From: CAZMVY01 sp964617875
GTDB taxonomy: Bacteria > Planctomycetota > Phycisphaerae > UBA1845 > PWPN01
Reading direction: 5' to 3'
DNA length: 64,000 bases
Assembly (NCBI GenBank): GCA_964617875.1
Contig: CAZUAI010000011.1
Location: forward strand, 1 to 64,000
A program made the position numbers and the translations under genes. The notes beneath the pieces are model-generated. The model was not told the DNA's origin. It saw nothing but the letters and a program-made list of their open reading frames with translations, and did no database searches. This document shows positions 52,354 to 61,042 of this stretch, in pieces. The first letter of the stretch is position 1. Every line of letters begins with the position of its first letter.

Positions 52354-53562
52354 TCAAACGACCTCGACGACCGAGTTGAGTTCCCCGTAGGGGTTGGCCT
52401 CGACGTAGGCGTTGTGCGGGTCCTGCGACCAGACGCCATCGACGACAAGCCGGTAGCGGTAGCGGCCCGGTTGCAGCTTCAGCAGCGCGTGGAAGTCGTG
52501 GGCGCCGCCGTTGGTGGACATCGGCGTCGCGTCCGGGACCCAGTTGTTGAAATCGCCCGCCAGCTTGACCTCTCTTGCGCCCGGTGCGTGCGTGAGAAAG
52601 AGCACGCCGTCGTCCGTCTGCCGCACGCCGTAGATCCGGTCGATTTTCTCCTGGATCTCCGTCGGCGTGGACGGGATCGCCGCCTCGGTATCCACCTTGC
52701 CGCCGAGCAACGGCTTGGTCGTGGCCAGCAGCTTCTCCGCCCGTGCGGCCAGCTCATCCGCATGTCGCAGGATCGACTGCGGAACCATCTCCGGGCCCGC
52801 GCTCGAAATCAGTTCGCGCGCCAGCCGGACGAAATCGCGGAATCCCATGCTGCCCGGATCGTACTCGGTGATCGGCTGTCCGAAGCTCGCGCCCTCTTTC
52901 AGCTTCGTGTTGAAATTGATGAACGACTGGCACATCAGCGAGTCGAACTTCCGCTTCAGCTCGCTGAGGATCTCGCGGCCGAGCTTGGTCCGCACGTCGT
53001 ACTGGTTTGCCAGGACCCGGATGCGGATGTCACGGCCGTTCTGCGCCCGGATCCGGTTGATCGCCTCGATCTGCTTCGTGAGCCCCTGCAGCGAGAAGTA
53101 GCCCGTATCGACCGGGATGATGACCTCGCCGGCCGCGTGAAACGCGTTCCGCGTCAGCAGGCCGATGTGCGGTGGGCAGTCCACGATCGCAAAATCGTAT
53201 TTGTCCGCCACGCCCTCCAGGACGGTCGCGAGCCGGCCCTCGCACGCCGGATCCGTATGCGACTGCATCTCGAAATCCGCCAGGTCCGTCTTCGACGGGG
53301 CCAGATCGAAGTTCGCCGTGATCTGCCAGATCACACGCGACAGATCGATCGGTTCCGGGCCCGTCGATCTGGCGAGCGCGTCGGCGATGCTCAGCTCGAT
53401 CTGGTCCTCGGGAACAGCCAGACCGAGCGCGCAGTGCCCTTGCGGGTCCATATCGACCAGCAAGGTGCGACGGCCTTCGCGGGCCATGCACGCGGCGAGA
53501 TTGATCGCGACTGTGGTCTTGCCGCAGCCGCCCTTCTGATTGGCGATGGCAATCGTACGCAT
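52354..53562 (-). CDS. ParA-family ATPase fused to an AMPK-beta-type glycogen-binding domain
   Basis: 402 residues. ParA/MinD ATPase (1 to about 260): deviant Walker A KGGCGKTT (10-17), Walker A' LLVDMDPQGH (34-43), Walker B-like FAIVDCPPHIG (124-134). A helical linker (about 262-312) leads to a CBM48/AMPK1-type E-set domain: VKLAGDFNNWVPDATP has the glycan-stacking Trp341, and YRYRLVVDGVWSQDP has Arg371 and Trp378 where AMPK-beta has the binding Lys and second Trp; Asn396 matches the AMPK-beta binding Asn. Such ATPases move cargo along DNA or position complexes; the fusion suggests an ATP-driven partner that binds glycogen or another alpha-glucan. GGAGG lies 11 bases before the ATG. A structured 5' leader lies upstream. 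Confidence 0.9.
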   Translation of the reverse strand: MRTIAIANQKGGCGKTTVAINLAACMAREGRRTLLVDMDPQGHCALGLAVPEDQIELSIADALARSTGPEPIDLSRVIWQITANFDLAPSKTDLADFEMQSHTDPACEGRLATVLEGVADKYDFAIVDCPPHIGLLTRNAFHAAGEVIIPVDTGYFSLQGLTKQIEAINRIRAQNGRDIRIRVLANQYDVRTKLGREILSELKRKFDSLMCQSFINFNTKLKEGASFGQPITEYDPGSMGFRDFVRLARELISSAGPEMVPQSILRHADELAARAEKLLATTKPLLGGKVDTEAAIPSTPTEIQEKIDRIYGVRQTDDGVLFLTHAPGAREVKLAGDFNNWVPDATPMSTNGGAHDFHALLKLQPGRYRYRLVVDGVWSQDPHNAYVEANPYGELNSVVEVV

Positions 53563-53574
53563 GAATGTGGGTCC

Positions 53575-53665
53575 TCCAATGACCCGTCTCGCGGGACGGT
53601 GACTCCGCCTACCGTTAACCACACGCCGTCTTTGGACGGCGCCCGCAGACCGATAACCTCACGTC
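53575..53665 (-). promoter_or_regulatory. Structured leader ahead of the ParA fusion
   Basis: On the minus strand three stems lie in the 190 bp upstream of the start: CGATA ... TATCG, CGCCGTC-CAAA-GACGGCG (a perfect 7-bp stem) and CCGTC-CCGCGA-GACGG just before the Shine-Dalgarno. Between the last two is CGGTAGGCGGAGTCACCG, itself a stem-loop. A c-di-GMP riboswitch was considered and is not supported (no GCACAGGGCAAACC-like element). The rest of the gap up to 53756 shows no gene. Confidence 0.35.
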
Positions 53666-53756
53666 TACTATCGGCTTGCCAGTATTGGGAACTTTACTCG
53701 GACCTGCGCCGCAGCACGACGAAGTTCATACGCGGCCAGAACATGCGGTGCCCCAC

Positions 53757-55616
53757 TCACGGCCCGGTCAGCGAGCGCATGGCCAACGAAGACAGTTTTC
53801 GAACCCGCTGGGCGAAGGCGTGCTCCCGCCGAAGACGACTCATCGCAGAAGCCGCCACGTCTGATCGTATCTCATCTCCAGAAATGATCTTACGGCAGGA
53901 CGCAACCAGCTCCTGCGCCGTACGGAAGGCCAGATAGTCGGTCCCTTCGGCGAACAAGGTCCCCAGGCCGCCATCGGTCGCATCCTGCGGATGCCGACGC
54001 CATATGACGACCGCCCCGCAAGTGATCGCATCAAAGAGGTCGGATCCGACGAAACCGTTGATATCGATGCAAACGTAACTCTTTGTCTGTGAAAGTATTA
54101 CGCGCGTTTCCTCCGGCGATGGCAGTGGGCCGCGGCGGCAGGACTTCGCACCGGGGTGGCTCTCCCACCCGGTTCCCCAGACATGCACGCACAGACCCGC
54201 CGCGAGCATCTGCTGGACCGCCTCCACCGCCACAACCGCAGGACCGAGGGCTTCCGCGATTGCATTGCAGAACGCCTGCCGCACCTCGGGCTCGCGAATC
54301 GCCATCTTTGCCCGCTGCTCAGCCGCCGCCAGAACGGCTTCCGCGCGGTCGCTCGTGAAGCTTTCCGCCTCGCGGCGGATGATCGCGGCCGTCTCCCGCC
54401 AGAGAACCTGCTGCGTGTGGAGGCGAAGCCCGAGGGCCTCGGGGTCAGGCGGCGCCACGTCACACAGCATGACCACATCGTACGGCCGTTCGTGATCGGG
54501 CGGCGGCGGTTCGTCCGTCGGCTGGGCCGCGAGCGGCACAACCGCCAATCGCTCGGCGGGCAGGCCTGCCTCCGTCAGTCGTCGGCCGAGCGTCGCGGAC
54601 GTGACCGCAATGCTGTCGAAGGGGCCGAGGTTCGCCGCCAGAGCCTTCGCGTCGGGCCCGATGGGATCCAGCCAGCTGACGATCGGCACGCCGGGCGGAA
54701 CGGCGGAGCCCAGCATGTTTCGGGATGCACGGATCGCCAGCGCCCAGTCGGGCTGAAAGGCGTCCAGCCGACCGGCCAGCCGGGCGACGTGGCAGTCGAT
54801 GGGGCTGCGGACAACGAACTCCTCGGCGGCACAGCCGATTTCGCGAAGCCCGGCGACGGCCCGCTCCGCCCAGTCCCACACGGGCGGCGCCGCCATCAGG
54901 GCCACGACGGCCACACGCGGCCTGGCGGGCAGTTCGGCCGGCGGGTGCTGCCGCCAGCGGGCGTGCAGGTCGGCGATCGCACGGGCTCGCTCCTGGCCCG
55001 CGGCCGCCGCCGCACGCTCCACGAGCCCCCGAACCGACGGAATCGTCACCGGATCCTGCCAGGGCCACACGAGGACGCGTTCGGGGCAGCAATAGCCTTC
55101 ATGGCGGAGCAGGAACTCCGTCAGCCGCGCCTCCGCGTCGTTCATGGCGGCCGGCAGGATGACGAGCCGTCGGCGTCGGATGGCGTCAGTGTAGTCGTGC
55201 AACCGGAGGGCCAGGGCGGCCGCCGCGGCGTCGGGCTCCAGCACGAGCACGCCGCGGTGCGGCTCGATCCGCCTCAGCAGCAGCGACACCTCCGTACCGT
55301 GGCCGATACCGAAGAGGAGGACATTTCCGCTCCCCGCGTCGAAGCCGCTCAACAGGGCGGGGGCACTCACCGTCGGGGCGCTCGTGCCGCCGAGCCAGTG
55401 CTCGCGGCCGTCCTCGCGGACGAGCCGAAAGGTGGCCGACCCGTCGCGCCCGCGGCAGGCGGTGGCACCGGCGGGGACCGGCAACGCGGCGAAAAGGTCG
55501 GCTGCCGCCGGGTCAATCTCGCGCAGGGCATCGAGATTCCGGCGAAGGATCGTCGGATCGATCAGGTCCGTGTCGCTGTCGTTCATCGCGAAGGGCTCAA
55601 CCCCGGGGCGATTCAT
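53757..55616 (-). CDS. Glycosyltransferase-like protein with CgeB/Glyco_trans_1-type C terminus
   Basis: 619 residues (or 609 from the ATG at 55584-55586). The N-terminal half contains FGIGHGTEVSLLLRRIEPHR and VLVLEPDAAAAA, the Rossmann-type segment of 6-hydroxymethylpterin/DUF115-like proteins, followed by a second domain (VVALMAAPPVWDWAERAVAG ... VSWLDPIGPDAKAL ... AVTSATLGRRLTEAG) and a C-terminal glycosyltransferase-like segment (KSYVCIDINGFVGSDLFDAI, then AVVIWRRHPQDA). This layout matches proteins that glycosylate flagellin or surface polymers, but none is firmly identified. The short membrane-protein gene upstream overlaps or nearly overlaps its start. It lies 194 bp upstream of the ParA fusion on the same strand. 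Confidence 0.65.
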   Translation of the reverse strand: MNRPGVEPFAMNDSDTDLIDPTILRRNLDALREIDPAAADLFAALPVPAGATACRGRDGSATFRLVREDGREHWLGGTSAPTVSAPALLSGFDAGSGNVLLFGIGHGTEVSLLLRRIEPHRGVLVLEPDAAAAALALRLHDYTDAIRRRRLVILPAAMNDAEARLTEFLLRHEGYCCPERVLVWPWQDPVTIPSVRGLVERAAAAAGQERARAIADLHARWRQHPPAELPARPRVAVVALMAAPPVWDWAERAVAGLREIGCAAEEFVVRSPIDCHVARLAGRLDAFQPDWALAIRASRNMLGSAVPPGVPIVSWLDPIGPDAKALAANLGPFDSIAVTSATLGRRLTEAGLPAERLAVVPLAAQPTDEPPPPDHERPYDVVMLCDVAPPDPEALGLRLHTQQVLWRETAAIIRREAESFTSDRAEAVLAAAEQRAKMAIREPEVRQAFCNAIAEALGPAVVAVEAVQQMLAAGLCVHVWGTGWESHPGAKSCRRGPLPSPEETRVILSQTKSYVCIDINGFVGSDLFDAITCGAVVIWRRHPQDATDGGLGTLFAEGTDYLAFRTAQELVASCRKIISGDEIRSDVAASAMSRLRREHAFAQRVRKLSSLAMRSLTGP

Positions 55617-55776
55617 GAAGCCGGATGATCAGCATGACGACGAGGAAGATCATCCACGCGGCCCACGCCGCTGCCGCGAGGGCCAGCGGCCACATCGGCT
55701 TCGGGGGCGAGTCGCCGGCGGGGATGTCGTCCTCGGCCTGCGCGGGCGGAACGCTCTGGTTGTCGGGTTTGCTCAT
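55597..55776 (-). CDS. 59-residue single-span membrane protein
   Basis: Reads MSKPDNQSVPPAQAEDDIPA, then an acidic/Pro-rich lead into PMWPLALAAAAWAAWMIFLV and VMLIIRLHESPRG. One membrane segment (about 30-52) with a basic C-terminal tail predicts the N terminus outside. AAGGGA lies eight bases before the ATG at 55774-55776. The gene ends 20 bp inside (or 10 bp before) the next gene, so it is likely translated from the same mRNA. Small members of this kind often anchor or modulate an adjacent enzyme. Confidence 0.7.
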   Translation of the reverse strand: MSKPDNQSVPPAQAEDDIPAGDSPPKPMWPLALAAAAWAAWMIFLVVMLIIRLHESPRG

Positions 55777-55972
55777 GGGCTTCCCTTGCGGCGCATCCGA
55801 CCGGACGATCGGCGTTCGCCGCGATGCCGTCAGGAGACTGTAACGGCGCCCCCGAGCCCTTACAAGTGCGACGCCCGGCGAGTTGTGCTTCCTTCGTTGT
55901 CTTTGCCGTGCCGTGTACTATCCTGGGCAGGGTGAACACCGCCGACGGAACGAGCCGGCTCGAACATCGACC

Positions 55973-56818
55973 ATGAACCGCTTCATCATTGTGTCTGCCG
56001 ATCCTGATGCACCGCCGCTCCGTGCGAAGGCCGAGGCCCTTGCCGCGGATCTCGGGCTGCCGTTGGCGCCGTCTTCCGTTGGGCAATCTCATTGTGGTGC
56101 AGGCATCCTGCCTGCATCCCTGCTCCTGGTGGTCACGGCCGAGCGGCTGGAGTTGCGCGACGCGGCCTCGCCGAAGGCCGGGGCGTTGTATGTGGATTTC
56201 GTCGGAGGGCCCGTCGGTCGCCGTCGAAGGGCCGGGGCTCTGGCGGGGCAGATGCTGGCCCGCGCGGTGGGCTTCAAGGGCAAGCGGCTGACGGTCTGCG
56301 ACGCGACGGCCGGGCTGGGGCGGGATGCGTTCCTCCTGGCGTGCCTGGGCTGCCACGTTACGGCGGTCGAGCGGTCGCCGGTGGTTGCCGCGCTGCTGTC
56401 CGACGGCCTCGCGCGGGCGACGGCCGACGCGGCGACGGCGAAGGCGATCGGCGGGCGGCTCCATCTGGTCCACGGCGACGCTCGCGATGTGCTGAGGCGG
56501 CTTTCAACGGGCGAACGCCCCGACGTGGTCTATCTCGATCCGATGTTCCCGGCGCGGAGGAAGGCGGCCCTGGTGAAGAAGGAGCTGCGAATGTGCCGCC
56601 TCGTCGCCGGCGACGACCCGGACGCGGCCGAACTCCTGGCCATCGCGACGGGCGTCGCGAGAACCCGCGTCGTCGTCAAGCGGGCCCTGCACGCCCCGAC
56701 GCTCGGCGGCAAGCCGTCGTTCGCTTACCGGGGCACGACCGTGCGCTACGACGTGTACGTGCCGCTCAATGACGGGACGTGCTCTACAGGCACGCGGCCG
56801 GCCGGTTCGGGCCGTTGA
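55973..56818 (+). CDS. rsmJ: 16S rRNA methyltransferase RsmJ with repeat-derived insertion
   Basis: 281 residues. The SAM motif VCDATAGLGRDAFLLACLG, followed by VERSPVVAALLSDGLAR and VYLDPMFPARRKAALVKKEL, and VVVKR near the C terminus, are diagnostic of RsmJ, which methylates G1516 of 16S rRNA in the E. coli system. Between the N-terminal strand (LGLPLA) and LLLVVTAERLEL an extra segment SSVGQSHCGAGILPAS is coded by a palindromic repeat (56091-56115). The ATG at 55973 was chosen because the N-terminal strand follows directly. The last 35 bp overlap, antisense, the 3' end of the convergent SBBP-repeat gene. RsmJ outside Proteobacteria is uncommon. Confidence 0.85.
   Translation: MNRFIIVSADPDAPPLRAKAEALAADLGLPLAPSSVGQSHCGAGILPASLLLVVTAERLELRDAASPKAGALYVDFVGGPVGRRRRAGALAGQMLARAVGFKGKRLTVCDATAGLGRDAFLLACLGCHVTAVERSPVVAALLSDGLARATADAATAKAIGGRLHLVHGDARDVLRRLSTGERPDVVYLDPMFPARRKAALVKKELRMCRLVAGDDPDAAELLAIATGVARTRVVVKRALHAPTLGGKPSFAYRGTTVRYDVYVPLNDGTCSTGTRPAGSGR
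56091..56115 (+). repeat. Palindromic dispersed element inserted in rsmJ
   Basis: ATTGTGGTGCAGG begins with the core shared with 7640 and 35156-35214. GCAGGCA-TCC-TGCCTGC (56099-56115) forms a perfect 7-bp stem with 3-nt loop. It encodes HCGAGILPA in the rsmJ frame. Confidence 0.6.
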
Positions 56819-58514
56819 AACAGGCCTGGAATGCGGCAAAGTCGGCCAGGTCCACGTCGCCGTCCGCATCGAAGTCGGCCAGGCCGCAACTCGGCGCCCG
56901 AGGCTCGTTGGGGCCGGAGAAACAGTACTGGAAGCCCGCGAAGTCGCTGAGATCCACGTCGCAATCGCGGTCGAAGTCCGACGGCGGAGACGGGTTGACC
57001 GTGAGCGTCACGGCCGCACACGTGCCGCTGACAAGGCCGGACACGGAGTCCTTCGACCGTGCGTAATACGTGGTGGTCGCGCCAGGGCTGACCACCGGCG
57101 CGGCGCCGCCGGGGACCGCCGTTCCGCCGCAACTGACCGTGAACCACTCGACGGTATCGCCGCCGGCGCCAGGCGTCGCGGAGAGCTGCGACGAGTTGCC
57201 GCTGCAGATCACCGGCGGGTTCGCCTGTGCGTCGGTCGGCGGGGCCGGCGGCGTGTACGAGGCGAGCAGGAACTTCATGACAAACGCGTCATCGACGCCC
57301 TGATTCGTGTTTCCGTCCAGGTTGCCGGCGGTCGAGCCGGCAATGTAGAGGACGCCGTTGCCCGCGAGGGCCACTCCGCGGGCGAGATCGTTGCCGGCGG
57401 TACCGATCTGGGTCGTCCACAGGCGGTTCCCCGTCGGGCCGTACCCGGCCAGGAAGATGTCCAGCCCGCCCTGGTACGGATTGCCGTCAAGCGGGCCGCC
57501 GGTCTCGCCCGCCACGTAGGCGTTCCCGGCCGCATCCGTCGCGACGCCCCAGCCCTGGTCATGTCCCGAGGTGCCGGTCTGCCTTCCCCAGAGCAGGTTG
57601 CCCGACGCGTCATACTTGGCCAGAAAGTAATCGCGTTCCCCGAGCGGTGAGGCGTAAAGCGGGCCTGCGCTGTAGCCGGACACGTATACGTTTCCCGCCG
57701 CGTCGCACGCGACGGAATAGCCCGTGTCCTTGTTCATCGTGCCCCACTGCCTCAGCCACTGCCGCTGCCCGTTGGTGTTGTACTTGACCAGGAAATTGTC
57801 GCCGTTGGCCAGATAGGGGTTGCCCTCGATGCTCCCGCTGCACCAGCCGGTGACGAAGACGTTCCCCGCGGCATCGCACCCGATGCCGAAGCTCTCGTCA
57901 ACTTCCTCCGACCCGAACAGCACGGACCACAATCGGCTTCCCGCCTGATTGTACTTGCTGATAAAAACGTCCGACGAGCCCACACGCGTGATTCCGTGGA
58001 AGTTGCCACGGACGTAGCCCGTCACGTAGATGTACCCTGCGGAATCCGTGGCGACCGCACGGCCTTCGTCGTCCGGGCCGGTTCCATCCTGCCGGGTCCA
58101 CTGCCAGTTGCCCGCCGCGTCGAACTTCATCAGGAACACATCCCACCCGCCGTACGCGCTGTTCCCGTCAAGCCCGGCGCCGGTGTATCCCGTGACGTAG
58201 ATGTTTCCAGCCGGATCGGTCGCGACGCCGTAAGCGAATTCGCGCTCGGCGGTCCCCCGTTGCCTCGCCCACAGCCGATTGCCCGCCGGATCGTACTTGG
58301 CGACGAACAGGTCGTACCGCCCGGCGTTGCCGCCCGCCAGGTTCCCCTGTGTCGCGCCGGCGATGATGCTGTTGCCGGAGCCGTCCACTGCCACCGCGTA
58401 GCCGTAATCATAGTTGTTGCTGCCCGCGAGCCGGGTCCATGCCTTGACGGCCGTCTGCGCGTAGACGTGGTTGACGCCGATCACCAGCAAACTCAAGACA
58501 ACAAATCTCTTCAT
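56784..58514 (-). CDS. Secreted SBBP-repeat beta-propeller protein with dockerin-type tail
   Basis: 576 residues with a signal peptide (cleavage near VYAQT). Seven to eight repeats of about 50 residues with the SBBP pattern (YGYAVAVDGSGNSIIAGATQ, GVATDPAGNIYVTGYTG, GVATDAAGNAYVAGETGG; each followed by D-x-F-x-x-K-Y/F and a Trp-rich strand) fill residues 25-430. An Ig-like domain with a Cys pair (PPVICSGNSSQLSATPGAGG ... FTVSCGGTAVPGG) follows. Two dockerin-like loops (DFDRDCDVDLSDF and DFDADGDVDLADF) each precede a CF[SN]GPN segment, ending PAACL. The propeller may bind a surface polymer; the tail is shared with two other exported proteins here. Confidence 0.85.
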   Translation of the reverse strand: MKRFVVLSLLVIGVNHVYAQTAVKAWTRLAGSNNYDYGYAVAVDGSGNSIIAGATQGNLAGGNAGRYDLFVAKYDPAGNRLWARQRGTAEREFAYGVATDPAGNIYVTGYTGAGLDGNSAYGGWDVFLMKFDAAGNWQWTRQDGTGPDDEGRAVATDSAGYIYVTGYVRGNFHGITRVGSSDVFISKYNQAGSRLWSVLFGSEEVDESFGIGCDAAGNVFVTGWCSGSIEGNPYLANGDNFLVKYNTNGQRQWLRQWGTMNKDTGYSVACDAAGNVYVSGYSAGPLYASPLGERDYFLAKYDASGNLLWGRQTGTSGHDQGWGVATDAAGNAYVAGETGGPLDGNPYQGGLDIFLAGYGPTGNRLWTTQIGTAGNDLARGVALAGNGVLYIAGSTAGNLDGNTNQGVDDAFVMKFLLASYTPPAPPTDAQANPPVICSGNSSQLSATPGAGGDTVEWFTVSCGGTAVPGGAAPVVSPGATTTYYARSKDSVSGLVSGTCAAVTLTVNPSPPSDFDRDCDVDLSDFAGFQYCFSGPNEPRAPSCGLADFDADGDVDLADFAAFQACFNGPNRPAACL

Positions 58515-58923
58515 AGCGTTATCGCCCCAGCCTCATTGCCCCAGCCTCGACCACTCGGTCTTCACGGAATCATAGGCGACCGCCCCGGCGGGCATCGCAC
58601 GGAATCCGTCGATTTCACGTCTTTGCAGTCTAGCCTCCCGTCCCGTTCGGTTACAAGCCGGATGTCGCATGGCACGCCGCAGGACCTGGGCGGCCTCAAC
58701 CCAATTTCTTGACTGACGATGCCCGAAAGCCCCGTTGACCAGTGCGTTTTTTTCGGCCCTTGGGGGGTATGCGGGGGTGCGCGCCAGGTTCGCGACCGCC
58801 GCCGAAAACGGTCTGGGCCGCCGTACTGTCACTTTGGCACAGCCGGGCGACCTGCTGTCAGGCTGGCAGCGCAATCTGTGCGTGCCGCCGCTGGATGTAC
58901 GATTGTAACCATTTATAAAAAAT

Positions 58924-58939
58924 GATCTTAGAGAAGATC
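58924..58939. promoter_or_regulatory. Inverted repeat upstream of the groEL promoter
   Basis: GATCTT-AGAG-AAGATC is a perfect 16-bp palindrome whose right end lies 18 bp before the sigma-54-type element. The distance and symmetry suit an operator, but canonical CIRCE (TTAGCACTC-N9-GAGTGCTAA) is absent. Confidence 0.4.
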
Positions 58940-58957
58940 GGAGCCCGTCCGTTTTTC

Positions 58958-58972
58958 TGGCATCAGCCTTGC
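58958..58972 (+). promoter_or_regulatory. Sigma-54-type promoter ahead of the chaperone operon
   Basis: TGGCAT-CAGCC-TTGC matches the -24/-12 consensus TGGCAC-N5-TTGC with the required 10 bp between GG and GC. The start of transcription would lie near 58985, 75 bp before the groEL start. No good sigma-70 pair is seen in the 546-bp gap 58515-59060; the rest of that gap holds an AT-rich stretch (58898-58924) and no gene. Confidence 0.55.
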
Positions 58973-59060
58973 ATACGACCTGTCGGAATGCACCGGAGAG
59001 ACTCTTGCCATGCGGGGCCGTATCCCCGATTGGCCGGTGGCCTGAAAGGAGAACTCTGAG

Positions 59061-60722
<1,662 letters not shown>

Positions 60723-60741
60723 GGCTGAGGAGATATCAACC

Positions 60742-61041
60742 ATGACAAAGCTCAAAGTAAGACCGTTGGACGATCGGATCCTGGTTCAACAGGGGGAAGC
60801 CGAAGAGAAGACGGCGGGCGGCATCGTCCTGCCGGACACCGCCAAAGAGAAGCCGCAGCGCGGGGTCGTGAAGGCGGTCGGGCCGGGCAAGATGCTCGAC
60901 TCGGGCGAGCGCGGCGAGATGAGCGTCAAGGTGGGCGACGAGGTGTATTACGGCAAGTACAGCGGCACGGAGATCGAGCTGGACCGCGAGAAATACGTGA
61001 TCCTCCGGGAGAGCGACGTGCTCGGGATCGTGGAGAAGTAA
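60742..61041 (+). CDS. groES: Co-chaperonin GroES
   Basis: 99 residues. KVRPLDDRILVQQGEAEEKT, the mobile loop GGIVLPDTAKEKPQRG, and KVGDEVYYGKYSGTEIELD are typical. Binds the GroEL ring as a lid. GAGGAG lies nine bases before the ATG. Stop at 61039-61041 and next start at 61043 leave one base between genes. Confidence 0.96.
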   Translation: MTKLKVRPLDDRILVQQGEAEEKTAGGIVLPDTAKEKPQRGVVKAVGPGKMLDSGERGEMSVKVGDEVYYGKYSGTEIELDREKYVILRESDVLGIVEK

Positions 61042-61042
61042 C

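Noticed and set aside
53575..53665. c-di-GMP (GEMM) riboswitch before the ParA fusion
   Set aside because: A GGTAGGCGG...TCACC segment is superficially similar to the P3 region but the conserved 5' elements (GCACAGGGCAAACC, GGACGCAAAGCC) are missing.
58833..58849. Second sigma-54-like box (TGGCAC) upstream of groEL
   Set aside because: TGGCAC is followed by GGCGA instead of TTGC at the required distance.
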